Below are positions 52,021 to 59,717 of a stretch of DNA of 64,000 bases, piece by piece. The stretch covers positions 1 through 64,000 of the forward strand of contig JBFMHE010000019.1 of assembly GCA_040752355.1 (NCBI GenBank), read 5' to 3'. This DNA comes from Nitrospirota bacterium (GTDB taxonomy: Bacteria; Nitrospirota; Thermodesulfovibrionia; Thermodesulfovibrionales; Dissulfurispiraceae). Position 1 is the first letter of the stretch. The number at the start of each line of letters is the position of its first letter. Below the pieces are notes generated by a model, which was not told the origin of the DNA, searched no databases, and saw nothing but the letters and a program-made list of their open reading frames with translations. A program made the translations under genes and the position numbers.

Positions 52021-52853
52021 TACGCGACCTTTCCGGGGAGGTTCTCCTGAACCATCCAGCGGTGATTGTAAGGACCCTTCCTCGGGCCGGAGGCGTCGAG
52101 CGTGCGGTACCCCTTGGTCCTGAGGGCAGCAAGAGGCTCGAGCTTCGAAGGCTCGATTCCCCGCTGCTCAAGCACCCATCCCAACCGCTTTGCGACAGCC
52201 GCGTCGAGCCTGAGGGCATACTTGATAATCCGGTCAAGGTCGAGAGCCGCACCCCTTATTTCAAATGCATGAAGAACTTCGGCGAAGTCTCCGCAGTATC
52301 TGGGCATGCTAAGGCCGTCGAGGAGCGTCCTTTCGGGATCGGTTACCATAACTCTGGCCTCATTAACCCAGACCTTCTCCGCACCGAAGAAACGTTCGGG
52401 CTTGACCCTGATGAACTGATAGGTGATCCCTGCAACAGGGTACCCGTTTTGAACTTCCTTTGCCTTCTCACCCCTGACACGCGGTATCGAGGTCTCTGTA
52501 GTCGTGAGCACAAATACTCGGCGCGGCACTTGCTCTGTCAGGCCGTGGTGATGCAATGCCGACCAGTGGCTGATAGCAGCCGGTTCGACAAGCGCCATGG
52601 CGATCTCGAACTCATGGGCAGGGACAACTCCGGGTACTGCAGATGAGAGCGCATAAAGACCCTTGTGCAACCGGACAATCCATCCGGCCCTGGCCATGTA
52701 GTGGAGGGACTGGCGTACATAGTCCGCAGACATTCCCACTGCAGGCGCAAATTCCCTGGCTTGCCGGGAAGTGAAAATCCGGTATCCTTCGGCAGCAAGT
52801 CTCCGGATAAGCTCAAGGCCGATTCCGGTATGTATGATCTTTTCTGTGCCCAT
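52020..52853 (-). CDS. AbiEi-type antitoxin (winged-helix transcriptional regulator)
   Basis: This 277-residue protein is the antitoxin of an AbiE type IV toxin-antitoxin (phage abortive infection) system. The N-terminal winged helix reads VGMSADYVRQSLHYMARAGW then IVRLHKGLYAL, followed by the conserved AISHWSALHHHGLTEQVPRR and VTDPERTLLDGLSMPRYCGD. It represses its own promoter and blocks the partner toxin by an unknown phosphorelay-free route in known systems. The gene looks intact although the toxin partner is truncated. A palindrome at 52885-52900 lies 32 bp upstream. Confidence 0.88.
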   Translation of the reverse strand: MGTEKIIHTGIGLELIRRLAAEGYRIFTSRQAREFAPAVGMSADYVRQSLHYMARAGWIVRLHKGLYALSSAVPGVVPAHEFEIAMALVEPAAISHWSALHHHGLTEQVPRRVFVLTTTETSIPRVRGEKAKEVQNGYPVAGITYQFIRVKPERFFGAEKVWVNEARVMVTDPERTLLDGLSMPRYCGDFAEVLHAFEIRGAALDLDRIIKYALRLDAAVAKRLGWVLEQRGIEPSKLEPLAALRTKGYRTLDASGPRKGPYNHRWMVQENLPGKVA

Positions 52854-52884
52854 TGTTCGTAATAATCGAACTTTCGCCCAAATT

Positions 52885-52900
52885 TATAATAGTTATTATA
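52885..52900. promoter_or_regulatory. Promoter/operator palindrome of abiE
   Basis: TATAATAGTTATTATA is a perfect 7-2-7 palindrome that contains -10 like TATAAT on both strands. ACGAACAAT occurs twice on the minus strand, at the start codon and just upstream of the palindrome, as direct repeats that could be AbiEi sites. Confidence 0.5.
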
Positions 52901-53010
52901 GGGCAATTGTTCGTTTAAGTCAAATAATTGCCCTAAACTTTATAAACTACTGTGGTGGGATGGCGGGGTATTCCATTATTTTTACGCTCACGGCAAAAAG
53001 CAAAGCTGGA

Positions 53011-53160
53011 TTATCCTAATGCTGATATTATGCGGTGAACAACAGCATCTAAATTGGTGTGAATATCTGATTCCCAAACGCGAAGCACAATCCATCCTGC
53101 TGCGTGCAGTTCGCGGGTACGCTCCCGATCGCGTGCGATATTCCGTTCGATTTTTCTTAT
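53011..53160 (-). pseudogene. Remnant of a very-short-patch-repair (Vsr) endonuclease gene
   Basis: On the minus strand a frame ending at TAA 53011-53013 reads WIRKIERNIARDRERTRELH followed by AAGWIVLRVWESDIHTNL, which matches the C-terminal third of Vsr T:G mismatch endonucleases. Just upstream the frame is closed by a stop and the catalytic N-terminal part is absent. No cytosine methyltransferase gene remains nearby. It is the trace of a lost restriction-modification locus inside the mobile element. Confidence 0.65.
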
Positions 53161-53303
53161 CCAGTATTACGATAGGACACCGGATGAGGTTTACTGGACT
53201 ACACTGTCGCATATGCAGGTAGCAGTATGAACCAGGGCAGCTTATCACTTAAAACTGCTTCCGGCTGTCTAAACAAACCCGGCCACCTCTGTCTACACCT
53301 GTA

Positions 53304-54029
53304 TTACTTCTCGGGCTGCATGTGCCCGCCTCGTCTCGATTGCTCCGCGATTGCTTTTGCCTCGGGAGTTGCGAAAGGGAAATAGTCCAGAACGTCATAC
53401 TCCCATACGTTTGCAGGAAAGATCACGACAAGTTCGGCTACTTCATCTCTCAGGTTTTGAAACGAGTGAGGGACCATCGGGGGGATATTGACGATATAGG
53501 GGCCCTCTACGGCAAAGATATTATCTCCCAGGGCATAGAGAATATTGCCTTCGAGCAGTACATGTGCCTCTTCACCCACATGGGTGTGCATTGGCGGGGC
53601 GCCTCCCGGAGCAGTGTAGGTGATCCCCACGGTCAGGTTGCGATAGCCGTGTCTCTGCCCCTCCATAACGTGGACGTACTCACCGGGCCCGGGATTAATC
53701 ACTGTCAGGTCTTTTTTGGGGAGAACAAAATCCTTGATTGACGTCATGGCCGGTGGCTCGAAACGCCCCGGTATCTTTCGCGTTTCCACTGCCCTGTGGG
53801 GATGATGTTGAGCATGCAGTGCCTGCCGCTCAGCATCGACGTCTACGATCAATTCGCCGTGCTCAATTCGCTGCCCGGGCTCTGCATCGGATGCGGAATA
53901 GGTGACCACCGGTTCAGGCGGCATAGCCGGAGCGTCCTCGGCGCCTCTCATGGCGTGAGTTGGCGCGCAAGCTGCGACTGCCAGCGCAATCCCGATAATG
54001 CATACAATGCTTACTACGACTTTGTTCAT
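53304..54029 (-). CDS. Cupin-domain lipoprotein
   Basis: This product of 241 residues has a lipoprotein-type signal peptide (IVCIIGIALAVAACAP, Cys at about residue 21). The C-terminal 150 residues hold a cupin barrel with the metal motif APGGAPPMHTHVGEEAHVLL (H-x-H-x4-E) and the second motif VPHSFQNLRDEVAEL. It should be a periplasmic or membrane-bound small-molecule-binding or dioxygenase-like protein; the substrate is unknown. An AGAGGAGG site precedes the ATG. It follows the RidA gene by 83 bp inside the mobile element, likely as part of the same cassette transcript. Confidence 0.8.
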   Translation of the reverse strand: MNKVVVSIVCIIGIALAVAACAPTHAMRGAEDAPAMPPEPVVTYSASDAEPGQRIEHGELIVDVDAERQALHAQHHPHRAVETRKIPGRFEPPAMTSIKDFVLPKKDLTVINPGPGEYVHVMEGQRHGYRNLTVGITYTAPGGAPPMHTHVGEEAHVLLEGNILYALGDNIFAVEGPYIVNIPPMVPHSFQNLRDEVAELVVIFPANVWEYDVLDYFPFATPEAKAIAEQSRRGGHMQPEK

Positions 54030-54112
54030 GGGCTATATCCTCCTCTTTAGGTTATTCATCTCAGGTTTTCTTTTCGAGATCGCTTCCCCTCTTTGCATGG
54101 TGCAAAAAGGGT

Positions 54113-54508
54113 CTACACTTTGGCGATACACTTAATCTCAACCATCAACTCAGGGAATGCCAGACGCTGAATTTGCACGATAGTGCTTGCCACAAGCGGG
54201 GTGCCGGAAAAGACCGCCTGCCGGCACTTCACCGCCGCAGCGAAGGCCGCCTCCATATCAGTGACAAAGAGCACCTCATCGACGATGTTGGCCATCGTAG
54301 CGCCATACTGTGCGAGCACCTTCTGGACGTTGGCATAGGCTTGGCGCATCTGCATTTCTATATCCCCGGGCCCGACGATAGTGCCTGTGTCGTCATGGCT
54401 CACCTGTCCAGAGAGATAGATGGTGTCTCCGACCTTCACTGACTGTGAGTACCCGTACTCTTGCTCCCAAGGCATAGTAAGGCTTTTTGCTTCCTTACTG
54501 ATCGTCAT
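54113..54508 (-). CDS. RidA/YjgF-family protein
   Basis: The 131-residue protein belongs to the Rid family of enamine/imine deaminases, which detoxify reactive products of PLP enzymes. Visible family features are YSQSVKVGDTIYLSGQVSHD at the N-terminus, MRQAYANVQKVLAQYGATMA in the middle and ASTIVQIQRLAFPELMVEIK at the end. The Arg that holds the substrate carboxylate in archetypal RidA (near residue 105) is replaced in VQIQRLAFP by a shifted sequence, so it may be a Rid4-7 type with another role. It follows the attC-like site by 32 bp with a strong GTAGGAGGTG ribosome-binding site. Confidence 0.85.
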   Translation of the reverse strand: MTISKEAKSLTMPWEQEYGYSQSVKVGDTIYLSGQVSHDDTGTIVGPGDIEMQMRQAYANVQKVLAQYGATMANIVDEVLFVTDMEAAFAAAVKCRQAVFSGTPLVASTIVQIQRLAFPELMVEIKCIAKV

Positions 54509-54540
54509 AAAACACCTCCTACGGGGTTAACCGTGACATA

Positions 54541-54601
54541 GCTGAACTCACCGGCATCAGCTGGGGCGCGTGGCGCTGTCAGCTCGATGCCGTTGTTAGG
54601 C
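54541..54601 (-). other. Integron attC-like recombination site
   Basis: On the minus strand the 61-bp stretch begins GCCTAACAACGGCATCGAGC and ends AGCTGATGCCGGTGAGTTCA plus GC. GCCTAAC and GTTCAGC form the outer simple sites. CGGCATCGAGCT and AGCTGATGCCG form the stem with one unpaired G, the extrahelical base that sets strand choice in attC. The TAACAA..TC.AGC.GAC pattern matches the aadA attC as remembered. No integrase is in the window. Confidence 0.6.
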
Positions 54602-54702
54602 AGCGACGGTATCTCTGCATAGCTTACGCAGGGCGTCCCATGTCGAAGACAGTCTCCCGGAAGGATTTTCCCGTCTCGCATCTCACATTACCTAACCAGT
54701 TA

Positions 54703-55062
54703 TTAAACAGCCATCTTATAAGTGCAATTCCGGCTCATGTCATTCCGACTTCCGCACCAAAAGGCCTTCGGCCTTCCGGGTGTTTCTCCCTGTTGCTGCT
54801 CGTCCGATTTCCTCTGCTGCTGTCGTTCTGCCCATGCATGCAGAAGTTCACTGCCCAGCTTCCGTAACTCCTCAATTGCACGCTGCTCGGCGTCATCTGC
54901 TTTCTCAATGCTCCCATCCTCATTCTCTGCTATCTCTATAATAGACTCTATCCTCGCCCTCAAAATCGGATTGTCCTTAAGCCGCTCATCTATGCTTACG
55001 CCTTTCCTCTTACCCCTATCCCTGCCCTCTATTTCATCCATTGTCTTGCCTTTATGTCTCAT
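54703..55062 (-). pseudogene. N-terminal fragment of a transposase (ISKra4-like)
   Basis: The frame starts at ATG 55062 behind AAGGAGGT and reads MDEIEGRDRGKRKGVSIDER, then a helical segment AEQRAIEELRKLGSELLHAW and AERQQQR. This wording recalls the N-terminal part of ISKra4-group transposases. The match ends near residue 95; the remaining codons to 54703 are unrelated and the DDE catalytic domain is missing. It lies just inside the right terminal repeat with its 5' end outward, where a transposase gene should begin. Identification is from memory and moderate. Confidence 0.6.
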
Positions 55063-55124
55063 AACCTTTACCTCCTTACCTAACACTACCACATCCTGCC
55101 GCTTCCTTCTTCTCTGTCCTTCTT

Positions 55125-55149
55125 CTTGCCACCACTTTTAATTACACCC
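55125..55149 (-). repeat. Right terminal inverted repeat
   Basis: Reverse complement of 51096-51120 over all 25 bases; ends with CCC directly before the GGACCTGCG duplication. Confidence 0.88.
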
Positions 55150-55158
55150 GGACCTGCG
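55150..55158. repeat. Target-site duplication, right copy (GGACCTGCG)
   Basis: Second copy of the nine bases at 51087-51095. It lies one base beyond the stop codon of the polymerase gene. Confidence 0.85.
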
Positions 55159-55159
55159 C

Positions 55160-56062
55160 TCAGATCGTCTTGAGGCGGCGGCGCGCCTTTTCGAGCGAAC
55201 AGGCTTCGGCGAGCAGCGCCTCCCAGGGATTCTTTCGCTCGATCAGGCGGTCAAGGTCGCGGAGGGTATAGGCTCGCGCCGTGAGTCTCGGGTCTCTCAG
55301 CTCGTTCCACGCCAGCGGCGCTGCAACGGGAGCGCCTGCCAAGGCGCGGACTGCGTAAGGAGCGACCGCGGTCTGGCCGAACGCATTGCGCTGCACATCG
55401 ATATAGACGCGGCCCTCGCGCCTCTCGATACGCTGTTCGGCGGTAACCATGTCGGGCTCCATCCGGATGAGCACCCCCACCATTCCCTGGGCAAAGCCCC
55501 GCACCTCGTCGAACCCGGCCCGGCCGTCGAGCGGAACCACCACATGAAGGCCTCGCGAGCCGGTGGTCATCACGAAGGAGCCGAGCCCCGCCTCCCGTAA
55601 AAACTCTCTCAGCATCAGTGCCGTCGAGCGCACGGGGCCGAAGCGGTCTTCAGACGGATCGATGTCGAAAATCATACGGTCGGGATTGTCCGGGGTATCG
55701 GCCCTGCTGAGCCAGATGTGGGGGACGCTGACCTGGTTGGCGAGGTAGAGGAGGGTCTCCCTGTTCTCGGCGGTGATGTGGGTGATGCTGCCCCCTCCCT
55801 TGAGCGGTACCGCAGCGCGCGCTATCCATTCCGGGAAATAGTCGGGCGCCTGCTGCTGTACGAACGTATCGCCGTAAATGCCGTCCGGAAATCGCTCCAG
55901 CATCAAAGGCCTGCCCTGCACAAAAGGGAGCATGACCGCGGCTGCCCGGTCATAATAGTCGATGAGATCGGCCTTGGTGATACCGTCTTCGGGAAAAAGC
56001 ACTTTCTCGAGATTGGAGAGCTCGATGGTACGGGAATCGAAACCGACTCTCTCTCTCGACAT
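55160..56062 (-). CDS. LigD-type DNA polymerase/primase (stand-alone)
   Basis: The 300-residue protein is the polymerase domain found in LigD of bacterial non-homologous end joining. Typical segments are LSNLEKVLFPEDGITKADLI, YYDRAAAVMLPFVQGRPLML, PDRMIFDIDPSEDRFGPVRS with the catalytic DxD, and TTGSRGLHVVVPLDG. The phosphoesterase and ligase domains of full LigD are absent, and neither ku nor a ligase gene is adjacent. It may supply primer extension or end-filling in repair. An AGGAGGT site precedes the ATG. The mobile element inserted immediately after its stop codon. Confidence 0.9.
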   Translation of the reverse strand: MSRERVGFDSRTIELSNLEKVLFPEDGITKADLIDYYDRAAAVMLPFVQGRPLMLERFPDGIYGDTFVQQQAPDYFPEWIARAAVPLKGGGSITHITAENRETLLYLANQVSVPHIWLSRADTPDNPDRMIFDIDPSEDRFGPVRSTALMLREFLREAGLGSFVMTTGSRGLHVVVPLDGRAGFDEVRGFAQGMVGVLIRMEPDMVTAEQRIERREGRVYIDVQRNAFGQTAVAPYAVRALAGAPVAAPLAWNELRDPRLTARAYTLRDLDRLIERKNPWEALLAEACSLEKARRRLKTI

Positions 56063-56088
56063 GCTGCACCTCCTGCTGTTTCGCGGCG

Positions 56089-56661
56089 TCAGCTCTCGTG
56101 CCGCTGCGCTTCTGCCCTGATCAGGGCCTTGAGCTTCTTGAAGTCCTCCTCGAACAGCTCTTTTGTTCCGGGAAAGCGGAGCGCTGCCGAGGGATGGAAG
56201 GAGATGAAATAGGTCCTCCCTTCATGATGAACGAAGCTGCCGTGCTGTTTGGTGATCGCTACCGGACTGCCGAGCGCTGCAAGGCCGGCAACGCTGCCCA
56301 GGAGCACAACGATCTCCGGGTCGACCGCTCCAAGCTGCTTCATGAAGTGTGCGCGTGAGTGCCTGATACTCTCCCGTGAGGGCGTGCCCCGCTTCGGGAG
56401 ATAGTAGACCGGGTTGGTGATGAAGACTTCATCCTCGGTCAGCCCGATCTCGCGTATCAGCGAGCGGAGCAGCCTGCCCGATCTCCCCACAAAGGGCCGG
56501 CCCGTCTTCGCCTCCTCCTTGCCGGGCGCCTCGCCGACGAACATGACCGCCGCATCGGGATTCCCCTCCCCGGTCACCGCCCTGCCGCTCCCCTGCTCCC
56601 GGCATTCATCACATGCCTCGATCTCCCGGGCGATCTTCGAAAGCTCCTCGCGCTTGTTCAT
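56089..56661 (-). CDS. Family 4-like uracil-DNA glycosylase lacking two cluster cysteines
   Basis: The 190-residue enzyme should remove uracil from DNA. It has [20 protein letters not shown], the active-site [20 protein letters not shown] and the second motif [10 protein letters not shown]. Family 4 enzymes bind a 4Fe-4S cluster with four cysteines. Here only the N-terminal CxxC is present; the third and fourth positions, in [20 protein letters not shown], are Tyr and Ser. The cluster is therefore probably absent or differently ligated. It lies 26 bp before the polymerase gene on the same strand, forming a two-gene repair unit. Confidence 0.85.
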   Translation of the reverse strand: MNKREELSKIAREIEACDECREQGSGRAVTGEGNPDAAVMFVGEAPGKEEAKTGRPFVGRSGRLLRSLIREIGLTEDEVFITNPVYYLPKRGTPSRESIRHSRAHFMKQLGAVDPEIVVLLGSVAGLAALGSPVAITKQHGSFVHHEGRTYFISFHPSAALRFPGTKELFEEDFKKLKALIRAEAQRHES

Positions 56662-56763
56662 CGTATGACTCTCTGCCTGCGTCGCCGCATTTCCTACTTA
56701 AACGGTACCCCATTACCTTCCCCATGTCAAAACGGTTCACTCCGGAGATAAAGAATCACAAGA

Positions 56764-56904
56764 GGAGAGGGGCGGAGGCGGGGCATTTGGAGCGGCTTGG
56801 GCAGCCCGGGCGGAGCCAGGATGGCGGAGCGGGGTGCCCCGCCTCGGAGACGGGCTGGATGCCCGTCGAGAATGAGCGCAAATGCCCCGCCTCCGCCCCT
56901 CTCC
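56764..56904. repeat. 141-bp element with 26-bp perfect inverted repeats
   Basis: Arms 56764-56789 (GGAGAGGGGCGGAGGCGGGG plus CATTTG) and 56879-56904 are perfectly complementary, with 89 bp of GC-rich sequence between. It lies between the divergent glycosylase and GH15 genes. It looks like a small mobile or palindromic unit, or a strong hairpin, but no target duplication is obvious. Confidence 0.65.
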
Positions 56905-57007
56905 GGACCTGTGACATATTCGATTCGTTTATTCTGGGTTTACTCAGGGGAGAGGGCGGGCTACAATTTGAAGAGAGAGTGACCTTTCGACAAGGAGAGA
57001 TCAAGCC

Positions 57008-58843
57008 ATGCGCTCCTATAAGCGCCTTGAGGATTATGGAATTATCGGGGACCTCGACACCTGCGCGCTGGTGGGCAACGATGGTTCCATAGATTGGTGC
57101 TGCCTCCCTCATGTCGAATCACCGAGCGTCTTTGCCGCGCTCCTCGACCGGGAGAGAGGAGGCCGCTTCTCGATCACGCCCGTTCACCTCGCTTCATCAG
57201 AGCAGCGCTATGTAGACCGGACCACTGTGCTGAAGACTACTTTCCGCAGCAACGGCGGCGAGGCAGAGGTCGTAGACTTCATGCTCCCGAAGGAGATCGC
57301 CGGAAACGAAGCCCCGGTGGAGAAAAACATCTACCGGAAAGTATCGGGACGACGTGGCGTAGTATCCTTTGCCGTGGAGCTCAGCCCGCGCTTCGATTAC
57401 GGCCGCGCCCCGACCGTCTTCGAACAAACGGAAGGGGGCATCCTTGCCGCCAGTGGAGAGGCGCGTCTGTATCTCGAATCACCAGTACCCCTGCGCATTA
57501 CGGACGAGGGCGGCCGGGGGACCTTCACGATAAAGGACGGTGAGACCCTCTGGTTCGTCCTCGGCTACGGAAGCGCCCCGTTGTCGATGCCGGTCCTCTG
57601 CGATGAGGTGCTGCACGAGACGGTGCGCTACTGGGAAGGCTGGATGCATAAGTGCACGAGCGGCCGGTGTCTCTTCGAGGGGCCGTGGCACGAGCTGATC
57701 ATCCGGTCGAGCCTGGTGCTCAAGCTCCTCGCCCATAACGAGACCGGCGCCATCTCCGCAGCACCGACCACCTCGCTGCCCGAAGTGATCGGAGGGGTGC
57801 GCAACTGGGACTACCGCTACAACTGGCTCCGCGACGCCTCTTTTACCGTGCAGGCGTTCAACAGCCTCGGTTATGTGCGGGAGGCGAAGGCGTTCCTGCG
57901 GTGGGCCAGAGGCATATTCACGAGACTCGATCCGGAGCAGATCAAGCCGCTCTACGGCCTGCACGGCGGCGTCGAGTTACGGGAGGAGGAGCTGCCGCAC
58001 CTCTCGGGATACCGCTGCTCCCGCCCGGTGCGGATCGGCAACGCAGCGCACCGGCAGCTGCAGCTCGACATCTTCGGCGAGCTGATCGAGGCGGTTTACG
58101 ATGCGACGCGGTACGGCGTGGAGATACCGCCGGACGCATGGTTTCATCTCGACGGCGTCATCGACTACGTCTGTTTCAACTGGAAGCGCAAGGACCACGG
58201 CATCTGGGAGCCCCGCTGCGCGCCGCGCCACTACACCCATTCGAAGCTCATGTGCTGGGTCGCCCTCGACCGCGGCATACGCATCGTCGAAAAGCTGGGC
58301 ATGGATGCGAACACCGCGCACTGGAAGAGCGTGCAGCAGGAAATACGGCAGGCGATAGAGACGCAGGGGTTCAGCAGAAGGCTCAACAGCTTTGTCCAGC
58401 ACTTCGACGGCGAAGAGCTCGACGCCTCGAGCCTGCTTATCCCGCTCATGGAGTTTCTCCCTTTCGACGATCCCCGGGTCCAGGGCACCATTGATGCGGT
58501 GAAGCAGAACCTGATGCGCAACGGCTTTGTCTATCGCTATCTCACCGATGACGGGCTTCCGGGAAGAGAGGGCTGTTTTATCCTCTGTTCTTTCTGGCTC
58601 GTCGATGCGCTCGCCCTTTCGGGACGGCGCGAGGAGGCGCTCGAGGTCTTCTCGACGATCTGCTCTCACGCGAGCCCTCTCGGCCTGCTGGCGGAAGAGA
58701 TCGATCCCGACACCGGGGAGCAGCTCGGCAACTATCCGCAGGCCTACAGCCATATCGGCCTCATCAACAGCGCGCTCTATCTCGGCAAAGCGTTCGGAAA
58801 GGAGCAACGGGGGCCTGAACCGGTAGGCACAGAGGCGGGATAA
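57008..58843 (+). CDS. GH15 family glucoamylase/trehalase-like protein
   Basis: This product of 611 residues has an N-terminal beta-sandwich domain (MRSYKRLEDYGIIGDLDTCA, VGNDGSIDWCCLPHVESPSV) and an (alpha/alpha)6 barrel. Family segments are VRNWDYRYNWLRDASFTVQA, KRKDHGIWEPRC with the expected acid Glu, GCFILCSFWLVDALALSGR and GNYPQAYSHIGLINSALYLG with the Ser/His end. The group includes glucoamylases, trehalases and glucodextranases; which one is not clear. No signal peptide is seen. The AAGGAGAG site precedes ATG 57008. It adds to the alpha-glucan block of 41-51 kb, from which the mobile element and repair genes separate it. Confidence 0.9.
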   Translation: MRSYKRLEDYGIIGDLDTCALVGNDGSIDWCCLPHVESPSVFAALLDRERGGRFSITPVHLASSEQRYVDRTTVLKTTFRSNGGEAEVVDFMLPKEIAGNEAPVEKNIYRKVSGRRGVVSFAVELSPRFDYGRAPTVFEQTEGGILAASGEARLYLESPVPLRITDEGGRGTFTIKDGETLWFVLGYGSAPLSMPVLCDEVLHETVRYWEGWMHKCTSGRCLFEGPWHELIIRSSLVLKLLAHNETGAISAAPTTSLPEVIGGVRNWDYRYNWLRDASFTVQAFNSLGYVREAKAFLRWARGIFTRLDPEQIKPLYGLHGGVELREEELPHLSGYRCSRPVRIGNAAHRQLQLDIFGELIEAVYDATRYGVEIPPDAWFHLDGVIDYVCFNWKRKDHGIWEPRCAPRHYTHSKLMCWVALDRGIRIVEKLGMDANTAHWKSVQQEIRQAIETQGFSRRLNSFVQHFDGEELDASSLLIPLMEFLPFDDPRVQGTIDAVKQNLMRNGFVYRYLTDDGLPGREGCFILCSFWLVDALALSGRREEALEVFSTICSHASPLGLLAEEIDPDTGEQLGNYPQAYSHIGLINSALYLGKAFGKEQRGPEPVGTEAG

Positions 58844-58904
58844 GAGCAAAGGCTCTGTATGTCTTGTCGGGGATCTGGTGCTCGGGAGTCAGCGCCTGGA
58901 GTGA

Positions 58905-59387
58905 CTACGCTGCATCGTCTTCGGACGAATCCTTTTCCTGCTCTTCGATAAACCTGAAGAGCTTCTCCATGGCGTCGATCTGCTGCAGCCGCTTGTTTCG
59001 CCCGGAGTGGCGGATGACGTCCTCGATGAAGTCCGGCGACTCGGGCAGATCGGCATTGTACACACCGCGCCTCGTGACCTTGTAACTCTCCACTTCCGTC
59101 CGCAGGGCGTTCGGCGTCGCCACGACCTTCCGGACCGCGATGAATCCGTTCTTCACGTTCAGCAGCCCGATGATCGAGCGCAGGTAGTTGATTGCATCGT
59201 TCCAGCTCTCGAGGGAGAATTCGATTTCCGCATGGATGACCGCCTCGCTGTCCCGGTTCACATCAATGGACGTGACCGTGAGGTCCCGCGAGCAGTTCCA
59301 GAGTTTATCGATGAGGTCCTGGCTGACTTTCTTGTGCGGATACGGCAGCTTTATATAAAATGCCCTTATCTCCCGGTAAAGCTCCAT
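58905..59387 (-). CDS. Hypothetical protein
   Basis: This 160-residue soluble protein begins MELYREIRAFYIKLPYPHKK and has a central beta-alpha part (SEAVIHAEIEFSLESWNDAI) and an acidic helical tail (FRFIEEQEKDSSEDDAA). I do not recognise it. A TATAAT box ends five bases before the ATG and there is no ribosome-binding site, suggesting a leaderless transcript. Its 3' end faces the GH15 gene, 61 bp away. The gap 59388-59655 on its other side holds T-rich sequence (TTGCTTTTTGCTTCTTGCTT) but nothing else I can support. Confidence 0.65.
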   Translation of the reverse strand: MELYREIRAFYIKLPYPHKKVSQDLIDKLWNCSRDLTVTSIDVNRDSEAVIHAEIEFSLESWNDAINYLRSIIGLLNVKNGFIAVRKVVATPNALRTEVESYKVTRRGVYNADLPESPDFIEDVIRHSGRNKRLQQIDAMEKLFRFIEEQEKDSSEDDAA

Positions 59388-59655
59388 TGCTCATTATAGC
59401 ACTATCCTCTCCGGAAAAGGCAACCACACCATGCAATGTTTCTCCTTTGTAATTGTTCTGCAACGTCATTATAATCGTGCCTCGTGAATCGATCGAATCC
59501 CCTGCAGTTTTCAATTTTGCTTTTTGCTTCTTGCTTCTTGATCTTTACTCACTATGCTCTCTTCATGGGGGCGGCCTTTAAACAAAGGATTTGCAGGCTG
59601 TCTAATCCTCCAGCTTGAAGGTTAAATAGTTAATTGATTTAGATGTAAATAAACC

Positions 59656-59683
59656 TTGACTAAAGGTTTGTACATGGTATAAA
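59656..59683 (+). promoter_or_regulatory. Promoter of the beta-barrel gene
   Basis: TTGACT (59656-59661), 16 bp and TATAAA (59678-59683) lie 34 bp before ATG 59718. The -35 sits inside the inverted repeat AAACCTTGACTAAAGGTTT (59651-59669), a possible operator. Confidence 0.65.
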
Positions 59684-59717
59684 GTTTAAAAAATTTATTC
59701 TTACAGGGGGTAGTGAC

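Larger units (their letters stand above)
51096..55149. mobile_element. 4.05-kb transposable element with 25-bp TIRs, cargo and no intact transposase
   Basis: The element is bounded by perfect 25-bp inverted repeats beginning GGGTGTAATTAAAAGTGG (51096-51120 and, inverted, 55125-55149) and flanked by a 9-bp duplication GGACCTGCG. The GGG ends and 8-9 bp duplication recall the ISKra4 group. Inside are a transposase N-terminal fragment (54703-55062), attC-like site, RidA and cupin genes, vsr remnant, AbiEi antitoxin, truncated AbiEii toxin and another gene fragment. With no catalytic transposase domain it must be moved in trans. Bases 51121-51474 hold no gene I can support; a small hairpin CCGATCAATAGATCGG lies near 51279-51294. 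Confidence 0.85.

Noticed and set aside
53019-53248. Short open frames on both strands over the vsr region
   Set aside because: They are shadows of the Vsr remnant, whose matching residues are in a different minus-strand frame that lacks a start.
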